Assembly (NCBI GenBank): GCA_964035015.1
Contig: OZ036017.1
Span: 4,749,261-4,813,260, forward strand
Reading direction: 5' to 3'
DNA: 64,000 nt
From: Corallium rubrum
Taxonomy: Eukaryota > Cnidaria > Anthozoa > Scleralcyonacea > Coralliidae
The notes beneath the pieces are model-generated. The model searched no databases and was not told the origin of the DNA. It was given only the letters and a program-made list of their open reading frames with translations. This document shows positions 7,857-17,541 of the stretch, one piece after another. Numbering within the stretch: position 1 is the first letter of the stretch; each line of letters begins with the position of its first letter. The position numbers and the translations under genes are program-made.

Positions 7857-9449
7857 TGTGGGCTCAGATTTAGATGGAAATATTAATTTGAAGATTCTGA
7901 TGGCTACCGATCATTTCGGCTATAAACAGAAGTCTATATACAATAAATTAAAGTAGAGTTTTTCTCTAAAATGTCTTATTGACCCATTTCTTACCCAAAT
8001 TTCAAATTACAAAAGGTTTAATCGGTTTATATTATTTCTGAATCCACAGTCTACAACAATGTAAACAATACAGCGGTAAAGACCATGGGAACCCCTAGCA
8101 ACAGTGCTGAGCAACCTCGTCCCCAGGGCCATTTGTGGGGGCTGGGACAAGATGGCGGCCAAGAACAAATGGCCCTGGCACAGGCTGAGCTATCACCACA
8201 TTTGATTGGTCGAGATAACTTTGGATGTTTTAGGTATTCTGATTGGTGGAAACAAGGCGGGCGGCAGGCTAACTCGCGGGCATTTGTTTTTTGTGCTCAA
8301 ATTATATTCAGAATTGCCGGCTGTTAAAAAACAACTTCGAAATGAATGAAAATGTGAGGAAAGCTTTCGAAACACCCGTGAAAACGTCGGAAGAATATGT
8401 AATGATGGGTCGTGTCGTCTCTATGCCCTGGCTGCCATACAACAAAGTCCGTGGGACGGCAATTCAGTGTGTTTTCTAAATCGGGCGAACGAAAGACTTG
8501 GTGAACAAACTCAAAAAGTATTTTGGCTGCGAAAGGAAAGTACACCACAGGGCAGAATTTACATGTTTGGCCATTAAGAAGCAGGCTTTTTTCAAACAAG
8601 AGTTCTCGACGAAACGAAGCCTAAATGTTTTTCAAAACGCTGAATTGAATCCACCGAAAACTTACGAAAACAAGGCGGCCCGGCCAGACAACGGCAATCC
8701 AGTTTCTTGCGAATTTGGTACAACGGTGAAGCAAATGATAAATAATAAGCATTTACAGATATTTATTAAAAGTGTATTTATTTTAATAATTCGACAATGT
8801 ATTTGGAAATTTGATGTTTTGATTGTTTTCAGTTTGGGTCAGTCAAGCTGAACTAAATATTCAGAAAATAATTGAGCCTGACTAGGCGCGATAAACTTCG
8901 TGAAGCCTGGGCCGAGTAAAAAATGAGTCAAAATATGACTCATTTTTTGCAGCCTGTGCCAGGGCCATTTGTTCCCGCCATTTTGTTTTTGGCCGCCATC
9001 TTGGCCCAGCCCCCACAAATGGCCCTGGGGACGAGGTTGAGTGCTGAGTGCTTTTATAATGGCGGACAAGAACCCAAAGTTATCAAGCAAAATTTGGATT
9101 GTTTACACTAATTTTGGTAATCATCTTGGTGTTTGATTGATTAAATTGCAGCTCTAAAACTGTATATTTTAAGCCATTTGGGAACCTGTTCTTAGATGTA
9201 GAAATGTCTTTAAAAGTTTGGCAAAACAAAGTATCGTTCTCGATCAATGTATTCAGACGTGCACATGGGAGAGATATCTAAGCGATTTAACAGACGCCAA
9301 TACACAGAGGTAAGAGATAAATGTAAGCGTCTAGAGAACTCGTTTAGGCCAGACGAGTTGTTACTTGAAAATGTATATTGTCAATTTTTCCCTATCAAAT
9401 CTATTACAATCCGCCATCTTAAATTTACTGTCCTCGATTTCTCGCCATG
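7857..9449. repeat. Dispersed repeat copy A (split by an insertion), related to 58148-58862
   Basis: 7857-8025 is nearly the same as 58185-58355 (starts gtgggctcagatttagatgg, ends caaaaggtttaatcg). Weaker similarity resumes at 9130-9200 (gattaaattgca... ttttaag... ggaacct) and at the end tgtcctcgatttctcgccatg (about 9429-9449). The gap is explained by the 8112-9039 insertion. Non-coding. Confidence 0.7.
8112..9039. mobile_element. 928-bp TIR transposon with 9-bp target duplication (MULE-like)
   Basis: Both ends read caacctcgtccccagggcca inward, with about 78 bp of TIR (left 8112-8190, right 8947-9039; the right arm has an extra 15 bases). The 9-bp direct repeat agtgctgag flanks it at 8103-8111 and 9040-9048. 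A 9-bp duplication with long TIRs points to the Mutator-like superfamily (inference). Inside are two short plus-strand ORFs: 8342-8479 (ENVRKAFETPVKTSEEYVMM) and 8498-8851 (MVNKLKKYFGCERKVHHRAE). They match no transposase I know. Confidence 0.75.
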
Positions 9450-9548
9450 ATGGTTTTATGATATTACTGTTAGGATTAGAGTTACAAGGTTATGCATATA
9501 TATTTTATTAATAAAACCAATATTATGTTTGCCACAACATGCTATGAC

Positions 9549-9592
9549 TGCGACGCGTGGGCGAGGGGTTGCGTTCACGTATTTCTAGTACA
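9549..9592. repeat. Dispersed motif gggcgaggggttg... catgtatttctagta, copy 1
   Basis: gggcgaggggttgcgttcac followed by gtatttctagta. The same block recurs at about 55192-55232 and 63351-63386. Identity of the parent repeat is unknown. Confidence 0.6.
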
Positions 9593-9763
9593 GTGTTTCT
9601 GATTGGTTAAGAGCGTTACCATTGCGAGTTATGATTGGTGCAGAGACTCCGACGCCATTTTGACTAATTTGAGCTGCAAATTTCTTCCCACCATATGCAA
9701 GAACGAGTTCGCAGTGCTTTAGTAAGCAAGGATGAAGCAGTTTGAGACAGCATTTACGATGAA

Positions 9764-9936
9764 ATGTCTGCAAGATTTTCGTCAAGTGCTTTATGCGCTA
9801 GAGCTGATCTTATCAACCGCATTGGAACGAGTGTTTTCAGGGATATCAATGCTGAAATTTTTATTCCTGTTTATGCAAAGCCAAGCCACAGGAAGAATCC
9901 AAAGAAGAAAGGAGAAAGTGTTTTGTTTGCTTTGAG
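9764..9936 (+). other. Possible small coding exon with splice donor
   Basis: One plus-strand frame from ATG 9764 stays open for 57 codons to a perfect donor (TTGAG|GTAAG, 9936/9937). The product looks protein-like: RADLINRIGTSVFRDINAE, then IPVYAKPSHRKNPKKKGESV. I do not recognise it. It may belong with the hAT remnant just downstream. Confidence 0.25.
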
Positions 9937-10017
9937 GTAAGAAGGCTTTAATAAGCTTAATCTATGCTGACTATGCATGATATGCATCTCATTGTGATTT
10001 TTATGGTAATTAGTCTC

Positions 10018-10182
10018 AATTCTGCTATGCGAAGACTTAAGGATTACACCAGAAGTACAATGGCTGGTGCCAGTTTAAATGGACTTGCATTGTTGTTTGT
10101 ACATCAGGAAGTATGCCCTGATGTTGAAAAGGTCATTGATGTTTTTGTCAGGGATAAAAGGAGGGTTGAATTAGTTTTCTAA
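10018..10182 (+). pseudogene. hAT-family transposase C-terminal remnant
   Basis: The last 55 codons of an open frame (RRLKDYTRSTMAGASLNGLA, LLFVHQEVCPDVEKVIDVF, then KRRVE) have the pattern of the hAT C-terminal dimerisation region: R-L/S...YLRSTM...L-GLALL-x-H-x-E...V-x-DxF...RR. This region mediates subunit contacts in hAT transposases. The catalytic part is absent nearby, so it is a 3'-end fragment or a last exon. Confidence 0.6.
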
Positions 10183-10185
10183 GTT

Positions 10186-11160
10186 GCAATCCCAGTTATC
10201 CCTAGTTTTAACAGTCCATTATTATCTGCAGTGCACATTTTGTTTTGTATATTTCAGATTTATATTTATTATTATATATACATGTATTATATTACATTTC
10301 AGATTTTTCTTAATAATGTAACATAATATGAAATATTACACTGCTCCTACTATATACATACAGTAGGTTACTGTATTCCCTGTCTGAAATTCTTGTTTGT
10401 CATTGTGAAGGGGATCGAGGGGAGTGTGTTATCTTTGCTGTCTTTTGTTCATTTGACTTGTGGAGGGCAATTTTTGTGGTACATGTACATGTAAGGGTTG
10501 TACCAATGGGTGATATTCCTAATATAACTAAAAAATTAAACTGCATTGCTTTCATTTGAAGAGCAGAGGAGTCTTTCTGATTGTTATGGTATCATTAAAC
10601 CTAAAATTAATTTAAAATAATTAAATAAATAAACTTGATGACTTTATGACTAAACAGATAAAAATCTGTTTCACTTTCCTTATTACATACATGTTTCTTA
10701 TTATTTGGGCAGTGGTTAGACTGGAGGGGTGGTTTTCAGGGGATTTCTTCATGCTTTTGTTCAGCAAGGGTTTGCTTACTTAATAATCAGCATTTAATTA
10801 CACACGATATTCAATCTGTGAAGCAAGGTGGTTTGAATGGTGATGAACTACAAAGAAATTTCAAGAACTGGTCCGAAGGCCCTGTCCATTGGCCAAGCTG
10901 TCCATGTCAGAATCATTGGCTACATCAGCAAGGTGTTTCCAATGTTTCCTAGGCATGCTGATGAGCTCTGACATGGAGCAAAACGGTCTGACTTATGGTC
11001 ATTAGTTTAATAGTTTTGTATGTAATCTGTTTTAGGTTGAAGCAATTGCATGACGTACATGTATAATGAGATATTTTTATCCCTATCAAATTATGATGAA
11101 ATAAAATGGCAACAGTTCTTGAAAAAGATGGTAGTGATTATTAAAAATGTGCATTGAGAC
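10186..11160. other. AT-rich non-coding stretch
   Basis: I see no long ORF, RNA gene or clear repeat boundary. There are short tacatgta-type motifs and one acgtacatgtataatg run. Confidence 0.5.
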
Positions 11161-11164
11161 ACTT

Positions 11165-11575
11165 GCATTTTGCCCTGCAAGAGTGGCACTAGAATGCAGA
11201 AAATGGCATTGCTGGAATCTCAGATTTCAAAATTTTGATATGAAAATGTTACCCCATTTATAATTATTGTTTTGGGGGAGAGTTATACAGTTACTAACTA
11301 ACAAAAAGGTCATTCAGACAACGATAAAAATAATTATATGCAAAACCATTTTTTCAGTTTGGACAAAAATTTTCTTCAAAAAAGTGATAAAATGTGCTAA
11401 TGAAGACACAATTTTAAACTTTAGATTTTCTTTAAAAGTGTTGTCAGAATGCAGGAAATGCCATTTCAGACACCCAAATTTCAAAAATTTTCCGGGGGGG
11501 CATGCCCCCGGACCCCCCTAGATATGTGGAACACAACTTTGACTAAGTCAAAAAAATTCCTAGATCCGCCCCTGC
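11165..11575. repeat. Dispersed repeat with cggggggg-catgccccc-ggaccccccta core
   Basis: Two diverged tandem copies of an 'aatgcagaaaatggcatt... tttcaaaatttt' unit (about 11185-11240 and 11448-11490). They are followed by a GC-rich palindromic core (ggggggcatgcccccgg) and ttcctagatccgcccctg. I know this tail type as a common dispersed repeat of marine invertebrates; class unknown. Short ORFs here are artefacts. Confidence 0.55.
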
Positions 11576-11973
11576 TTGTCGCCTTTCTTCGAGGTGTTGC
11601 GTTCAAATTTAGGTGTATCCACGCCACGTTTCTTGTTTGTTTGTCATTGTGGCTGATGCGAATTATGACATCCGAAACTTTACGCACGCTGATTGGATGA
11701 CCAAAAACATTAGTCAATCGTAAAACATTAGGACTCATTTCATTGCTCCCCAAAAACCCATCTGTCGTCAAAGCGGAACTTCAAAGCCGTTGTGTGTTTT
11801 CAAAAAACTCCAAATTTTTATATTGAAATCCCGAATTACGGATGGCAACCCCCCAAACCTTCAAAGTAAACACTATGGGCAATTTGCATTATCGCAATGC
11901 ATGCTGGTAGTTGAGGTACGGATTCACTTTCGGGGGAAATGGCCGGCGTCAGGCGAGCATTTCGCCTGAAAGA

Positions 11974-12216
11974 TTAATTCACGGTTTTAGCGGTATTTTC
12001 TTTCCCGAACGAGAAATTTTTACTTCTCGTTAGGACAGGTAGGTTATGAACTATGTTCTGTGTAAATGGCAGCAAAACTGCTTTTGATACTGGCGAGAAA
12101 ATTACTTCAGAGTTGTCGATGAAGTGAAGAACGTTCGAACAAAACCATGCTTGAAGAAAGAAGTTTTTACACATTTCTAGGTGAGTAAAGAAATCGATTG
12201 CTGTACAGTAAGCCAT
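11974..12216 (-). other. 80-codon outward ORF inside the TIR (left copy)
   Basis: The same ORF exists in the right arm at 17200-17442 (+); they differ at one residue (F/S). It starts MAYCTAIDFFTHLEMCKNFF and matches nothing I know. It may be chance, since near-identical arms keep any ORF in duplicate. Confidence 0.25.
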
Positions 12217-12734
12217 TTGGCCTCACATTCATGCATGTGTAGTAGATCTATTCAGATCGTATAGTTGATGCCCTTGTAAATGTCTCTTCTCGCCATTTTC
12301 GCTTGTTGAAATTGACAAGGCTTTGAAAGAGCTCCCGATCACTTGTTCAAAGACATTAACCTCGTGACGCTTTGTTTTGATTTGTTTTGGCGCGAAAAAA
12401 AACTTGTTTCACTAGCAACTGTTCAGGTTTTTTGCAAAAGCTCCGAGTGCAAAGTGCTTTAGCTTGGGTTTTGGCCTTTGTTTTTCTTCTTTTCCCCTTT
12501 GTGGTCGCTTGATTCTTATTCTCTTACGTAAACGGTAGGCTCTAGAATAGTATTGGTCGTAAATTTTCATTTACGACTGTCATATTTTTTAATATTTAAA
12601 AAATAGTGGTTTCCTGTTGCCGTGTCTCGAGCAACAAGGTTTTAAATTAGTTGAAACGACCAGGAAATACTGTAATTTTTGTGTTAAAATACAGTAGAAT
12701 AGGCTAAAAGAATTCGTTCTAAATTCGTCAGTCT

Positions 12735-12744
12735 ATATATAAAC
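12735..12744 (+). promoter_or_regulatory. TATA-like box in TIR upstream of the transposase gene
   Basis: tatatataaa about 255 bases before the ATG at 12998. The identical box in the other arm precedes the nuclease gene. A promoter role is inferred from position only; the AT-rich setting makes chance matches common. Confidence 0.3.
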
Positions 12745-12997
12745 TTTAATAATTCTATTCGACTGTTGTCAGAGCCTGGCAGGCTATAGCTAGTTTTAAA
12801 TTTATTCAATAATATAAACTGTAGTACTGAGTGGTTTTAACAGGCATTTATTTAAAACTTAAATATCTAATTAAATTGTAAATATTAAATTATATTAAAT
12901 ATCTGTAAATATTAAATTGTAAATATTTAATTGCATAAACTTAACCCATAATATAAATTCATAGATATAGTCAACAATTTTTTAAATATTAAGTAAG

Positions 12998-14455
12998 ATG
13001 GAGGATGAACCTAGTACTTCAATGGGAGTGAAGGAACAATTGCCATTACCAGTAACAAGACATGAAAGTAAGAAACACAGAGGTGGTCTTGGTGGAACAA
13101 GTTGTTGTGTACCTTTATGTGATAGCAACTCCAAAAGAAATCCTGAACTGTCTTTCCACAAATTTCCCAAAGACCCCAAATTGAGAAAGGCATGGCTACA
13201 TTGGATCAGTAGAGCTGACTTCAAACCAAATGAGTATCATAAGGTCTGTTCAAAGCACTTTGAAGGTGGGAAAAAGACCTATCTTGTTAATATACCAACT
13301 ATTGTGCCAAAACACATCAAACCTACCCCAACAAAAGCAAGGCCAACATCGAAGTGCAGGGAAAGACAATCTGATACAGTTATAACTAGTGGGAAAAGAA
13401 GGGCAAATAGAAGTGTGAGAGATGAGATCAGTGAGCTAGAAAATACTGTAACAAATCTAAAGAGAGAGAAACAACAACAGGACGATGAAATTTTGGCTCT
13501 AAGGGAGAAAGTAGAACAGCAAGCATTTTCAGTCCAACGTTTTAAAAACAATAATGCAAATTTTGAATTGTACACTGGGTTTCCAAATTATGAAACATTT
13601 AGAGCTTTTTATGACTTTCTCTGTCCCACCTGTGAAAGACTAAGATACAAAGGATCTGATAACAGTGAAGTCAGAAGAAAAGAGAAAAGTGGACATCAGC
13701 GAGCACTATCTCCTGAAGAAGAACTATTTTTATGCCTTTCTAGGCTTAGGTGTGGTCTGCTGGAGAAAGATCTGGCTATTCGATATAACATATCTGTGTC
13801 GCAAGTTTCGAGAATTTGGGTAACTTGGCTAGACTTTCTTCGAAACAGGTTAAGGTCCATTCCTATTTGGCCTTCACGAGACTTTGTACAAAAAACCATG
13901 CCCCAAAGTTTTAAGCAGAGTTATCCCAACACAAGGGTAATTATTGATTGTACAGAGTTATTTTTGGAAATGCCCTCTGAGCCAAGAAGCCAAAGTGCCA
14001 CATTTTCTACTTACAAGCACCATAATACTGCGAAAGGGCTTATTGGTATTTCTCCAAGAGGTGATGTGGTATTTGTTTCTGAGCTGTATGCTGGAAACAC
14101 ATCTGATCAACAGCTGACAAAGGACTGTGGAATCCTGAACTTGCTTGAGCCGGGTGATGAAGTAATGGCAGACAGAGGTTTCTCCATTGAGGATGACTTA
14201 CCTGCTGGTGTTTCCTTGAACATTCCACCATTTTTAAAGGACCAAGAACAATTTTCTGAGGCTGATGAAGTTTCAACTAGGCGCATTGCAAAACATCGAA
14301 TTCATGTTGAGCGTGCTATACAAAGGGTAAAGAGTTTCCGTCTTCTACAGCACACCCTTCCCCTCAGCATGGCTGCAGATGTCAACAAAGTTTGGATTGT
14401 GTGTTCATACCTTACTTTGTTTCGCAAACCATTACTTACACAACATGAAGAGTAG
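12998..14455 (+). CDS. ISL2EU transposase: THAP zinc finger + coiled coil + DDE_Tnp_4 core
   Basis: 485 codons, intact, no intron. Residues 1-23 are encoded in the TIR and are the same as those of the nuclease gene. A THAP finger follows (C37, C41, C84, H87; W66 and a VPTI-type end near 99-103), which in this family binds the element's own ends. A coiled coil (about 142-175) may give dimers. A helix-turn-helix (about 250-275, LEKDLAIRYNISVSQVSRIW) leads into the DDE core with D317 (VIIDCTE), D392 (MADRGF) and E438 (HVERAIQRVKSF), all present. It should cut and join the element's ends in the nucleus. The next gene converges, with about 340 bases between stops. Confidence 0.93.
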   Translation: MEDEPSTSMGVKEQLPLPVTRHESKKHRGGLGGTSCCVPLCDSNSKRNPELSFHKFPKDPKLRKAWLHWISRADFKPNEYHKVCSKHFEGGKKTYLVNIPTIVPKHIKPTPTKARPTSKCRERQSDTVITSGKRRANRSVRDEISELENTVTNLKREKQQQDDEILALREKVEQQAFSVQRFKNNNANFELYTGFPNYETFRAFYDFLCPTCERLRYKGSDNSEVRRKEKSGHQRALSPEEELFLCLSRLRCGLLEKDLAIRYNISVSQVSRIWVTWLDFLRNRLRSIPIWPSRDFVQKTMPQSFKQSYPNTRVIIDCTELFLEMPSEPRSQSATFSTYKHHNTAKGLIGISPRGDVVFVSELYAGNTSDQQLTKDCGILNLLEPGDEVMADRGFSIEDDLPAGVSLNIPPFLKDQEQFSEADEVSTRRIAKHRIHVERAIQRVKSFRLLQHTLPLSMAADVNKVWIVCSYLTLFRKPLLTQHEE

Positions 14456-14798
14456 TAATTTGTTGAATACCAAGGTTATTTAACTAATGTCTTTAATTAA
14501 AAGTTGTAAGATGTATATTTTATTTTGAATGTTACTCTGGTAATTTACAGTATTGACACTTCAACAGTATTGTATTTGAATGTTTCTGAATCTGTTAATA
14601 GTCAATTCAATGAAAACATGAAACTGTCTTTAACTGAGTTATGAAACTATTGTATTAAAATATTTTTACACTTAAATGTTAGTATGTTATCACTGGACAT
14701 GGTACAGTACAGTAACATTACATGCACACAACCAAAATAATGTATTGTTGTACAATATTATCATAACAAAAAACTGTTATAAAATGCTTCACATTTAT
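14456..14798. other. Shared 3' region between convergent ISL2EU genes
   Basis: AT-rich non-coding spacer. Plus-strand ATTAAA-type poly(A) signals occur near 14498. On the minus strand an AATAAA overlaps the nuclease stop codon (14791-14801 reads GTGTAAATAAA in that direction), so transcript ends are tightly packed. Confidence 0.5.
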
Positions 14799-16418
14799 TT
14801 ACACAAGATCCATTAAGTAATCAAAATAGAAAGCTGTTAACTGTGGTAAGGTATTTTCCTTCCAATGATGCTCATTGAAATAGATCCTTTCAACATGAAG
14901 ATCATTTTTCGTAAAAACAACAAAATCAAGCCAACTTAACTGACATATTGCCATAACACCTTGGCATTGAAAAAAGTATACATGTCTCTTTTTTAGAGAA
15001 GGTTTGCTATCAATAATTTCTAAGAAAAATGAGTTGTCATTGCAAGCTTCAGTGATAGTGAGATTTGCCTTGGATGCTGGGCATTTTACCTCTACAGCAC
15101 CATAATTGTTTGTTTCATTTGGATCATATGCTAATGCATCTGGACTGGACCCTTGCCATGGCCACTTGGGATTGACAATTAAGCCACAGGCACAACAAAT
15201 TTCCACAGGCAGATTATTTTTGTGCTTATAATCATAATATTGCAGCAAAGCAGTGTGTTCATTGTCAATTCCCCATTGACAACTTGCATTTTTTGTGATG
15301 CGGGTTGATTTGATCACTTTGTTGACAATGCTTTTAGGGTAGATGGTTTTTCTTCTATTCACTACATATCCAAAAATTGATGACGTTAACCTGCATTTTC
15401 TTTGATCATACCACTCTGTGCAATTACTCTGTGTGCGCGTGTTTTTCTCAATCTCTGTGCATGCTGCTTGATCTAGAAGTAATCTGTTTTTTACAAATTC
15501 AGTGCACTTTGGTTCCTCAGGAATCACAGAAAAATCAGTGTTTTCAGTTAATTTTGAAACTACATGAGATCTTACTGCTGTTGACTCCAGGTTATTTTTG
15601 GTTACCTCTACATGAAGCATTCTTTGCCTTGATGGTAATTTGCTCACATCAGAGTCAGATGGAATGCATTTGTTGTCCGCAAGAAGACCAATTAAAGGGC
15701 AGTTACTTCGAGCTGTTTCCAAACCACTTTTAAGTTTTTCTAAATCATGTTTCTTAACCTTGTCTTTTGTTGAACTGTACCCTTCTCTTTTCCCTTCCAC
15801 AACTCGACGCTTACGGTCTTTTTTGTCCTTTTCATAACTGTCTTGTGGGAAAATGAGGTCTTCAAATAGAACAGCATCTTTCGTGTGGCTTTTTTTGGGA
15901 ACATGCCACTGTTGAAGTTCCTGGGTACATGTTCTGTCATCAGGTATTTCAGTTAACTCCAATTCTATAAAGTCTAAAAGCTGAAACAAAATTGCTGCTA
16001 CATGCTTACAGCGCCCTCCAGCCCCAGCAGGACAGTGACATTTTGCAAATTCAATATTTCCAGATATTTGGTCCAAGTGAACATAAACCAAGTACTCCTT
16101 TTTTCGCATTTCAGCACTTACTTGACAACGAACAAGGAAATGAACAGTCTTATCACCTTTCTTAACATCAGACTTGACCCAAATTTGTGTTGCATATCCA
16201 GCCTTGAATAATCGATATCCACTCTTTTTGTGCTTCAAGGCCTCTGCTGGCTTCTGATCTGGTGTTTTTTCAGATGCTAAAATTAAGTGCTCCTCCACCA
16301 GTGTGTATGAAAGACTTGGTATATTCTTTAAGCTTTTTGTCCACCTTTTTTCATGTCTTGTTACTGGTAATGGCAATTGTTCCTTCACTCCCATTGAAGT
16401 ACTAGGTTCATCCTCCAT
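14799..16418 (-). CDS. ISL2EU accessory nuclease: SWIM finger + YqaJ exonuclease domain
   Basis: 539 codons, intact. Residues 1-23 come from the TIR and equal those of the transposase. A SWIM zinc finger is seen at 127-139 (CHCPAGAGGRCKH). The YqaJ/lambda-exonuclease-like fold covers about 330-510: WYDQRKCRLTSS, WGIDNEHTALLQYY, D427 in SSPDALAYD, E443-x-K445 in GAVEVKCPAS, and Q484/Q486 in YFFQCQGVMA, which form a PD-(D/E)xK-type active site. In related phage systems such an enzyme resects DNA ends for recombination; in this superfamily it accompanies the transposase, and a role in end processing or repair is inferred. Confidence 0.9.
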   Translation of the reverse strand: MEDEPSTSMGVKEQLPLPVTRHEKRWTKSLKNIPSLSYTLVEEHLILASEKTPDQKPAEALKHKKSGYRLFKAGYATQIWVKSDVKKGDKTVHFLVRCQVSAEMRKKEYLVYVHLDQISGNIEFAKCHCPAGAGGRCKHVAAILFQLLDFIELELTEIPDDRTCTQELQQWHVPKKSHTKDAVLFEDLIFPQDSYEKDKKDRKRRVVEGKREGYSSTKDKVKKHDLEKLKSGLETARSNCPLIGLLADNKCIPSDSDVSKLPSRQRMLHVEVTKNNLESTAVRSHVVSKLTENTDFSVIPEEPKCTEFVKNRLLLDQAACTEIEKNTRTQSNCTEWYDQRKCRLTSSIFGYVVNRRKTIYPKSIVNKVIKSTRITKNASCQWGIDNEHTALLQYYDYKHKNNLPVEICCACGLIVNPKWPWQGSSPDALAYDPNETNNYGAVEVKCPASKANLTITEACNDNSFFLEIIDSKPSLKKRHVYFFQCQGVMAICQLSWLDFVVFTKNDLHVERIYFNEHHWKENTLPQLTAFYFDYLMDLV

Positions 16419-17539
16419 CTTACTTAATATTTAAAAAATTGTTGACTATATCTATGAATTTATATTATGGGTTAAGTTTATGCAATTAAATATTTACAAT
16501 TTAATATTTACAGATATTTAATATAATTTAATATTTACAATTTAATTAGATATTTAAGTTTTAAATAAATGCCTGTTAAAACCACTCAGTACTACAGTTT
16601 ATATTATTGAATAAATTTAAAACTAGCTATAGCCTGCCAGGCTGTGACAACAGTCGAATAGAATTATTAAAGTTTATATATAGACTGACGAATTTAGAAC
16701 GAATTCTTTTAGCCTATTCTACTGTATTTTAACACAAAAATTACAGTATTTCCTGGTCGTTTCAACTAATTTAAAACCTTGTTGCTCGAGACACGGCAAC
16801 AGGAAACCACTATTTTTTAAATATTAAAAAATATGACAGTCGTAAATGAAAATTTACGACCAATACTATTCTAGAGCCTACCGTTTACGTAAGAGAATAA
16901 GAATCAAGCGACCACAAAGGGGAAAAGAAGAAAAACAAAGGCCAAAACCCAAGCTAAAGCACTTTGCACTCGGAGCTTTTGCAAAAAACCTGAACAGTTG
17001 CTAGTGAAACAAGTTTTTTTTCGCGCCAAAACAAATCAAAACAAAGCGTCACGAGGTTAATGTCTTCGAACAAGTGATCGGGAGCTCTTTCAAAGCCTTG
17101 TCAATTTCAACAAGCGAAAATGGCGAGAAGAGACATTTACAAGGGCATCAACTATACGATCTGAATAGATCTACTACACATGCATGAATGTGAGGCCAAA
17201 TGGCTTACTGTACAGCAATCGATTTCTTTACTCACCTAGAAATGTGTAAAAACTTCTTTCTTCAAGCATGGTTTTGTTCGAACGTTCTTCACTCCATCGA
17301 CAACTCTGAAGTAATTTTCTCGCCAGTATCAAAAGCAGTTTTGCTGCCATTTACACAGAACATAGTTCATAACCTACCTGTCCTAACGAGAAGTAAAAAT
17401 TTCTCGTTCGGGAAAGAAAATACCGCTAAAACCGTGAATTAATCTTTCAGGCGAAATGCTCGCCTGACGCCGGCCATTTCCCCCGAAAGTGAATCCGTAC
17501 CTCAACTACCAGCATGCATTGCGATAATGCAAATTGCCC
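16349..17539. repeat. Right 1191-bp terminal inverted repeat of the ISL2EU element
   Basis: Inverted copy of 11877-13067. It contains the start and first 23 codons of the YqaJ gene, and the mirrored TATA-like box at about 16672-16681. Confidence 0.95.
17200..17442 (+). other. 80-codon outward ORF inside the TIR (right copy)
   Basis: Mirror of 11974-12216 with one amino-acid change. No recognised domain. Confidence 0.25.
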
Positions 17540-17541
17540 AT

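Larger units (their letters stand above)
11877..13067. repeat. Left 1191-bp terminal inverted repeat of the ISL2EU element
   Basis: Same length as the right arm and about 99.7% identical by eye. It includes promoter DNA and the first 23 codons of the transposase. A TATA-like tatatataaa lies at about 12735-12744. An 80-codon ORF reading outward is at 11974-12216. Confidence 0.95.
11877..17539. mobile_element. ISL2EU-type DNA transposon, complete-looking, 5663 bp
   Basis: Bounded by 1191-bp TIRs (11877-13067, 16349-17539) that begin GGGCAATTTGCATTATCGC, with AT on each side (11875-11876, 17540-17541), a 2-bp duplication. It carries two convergent intact genes: a THAP/DDE transposase (+, 12998-14455) and a SWIM/YqaJ nuclease (-, 14799-16418). 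A DDE transposase with a YqaJ-type second protein and a 2-bp duplication is the hallmark I know for ISL2EU. I count three mismatches between the arms (12122, 12349, 12772), so the copy is young and possibly active. Confidence 0.9.

Noticed and set aside
13279-13575. Minus-strand ORFs within the transposase gene
   Set aside because: Shadows; the plus-strand frame has a full THAP/DDE domain set.
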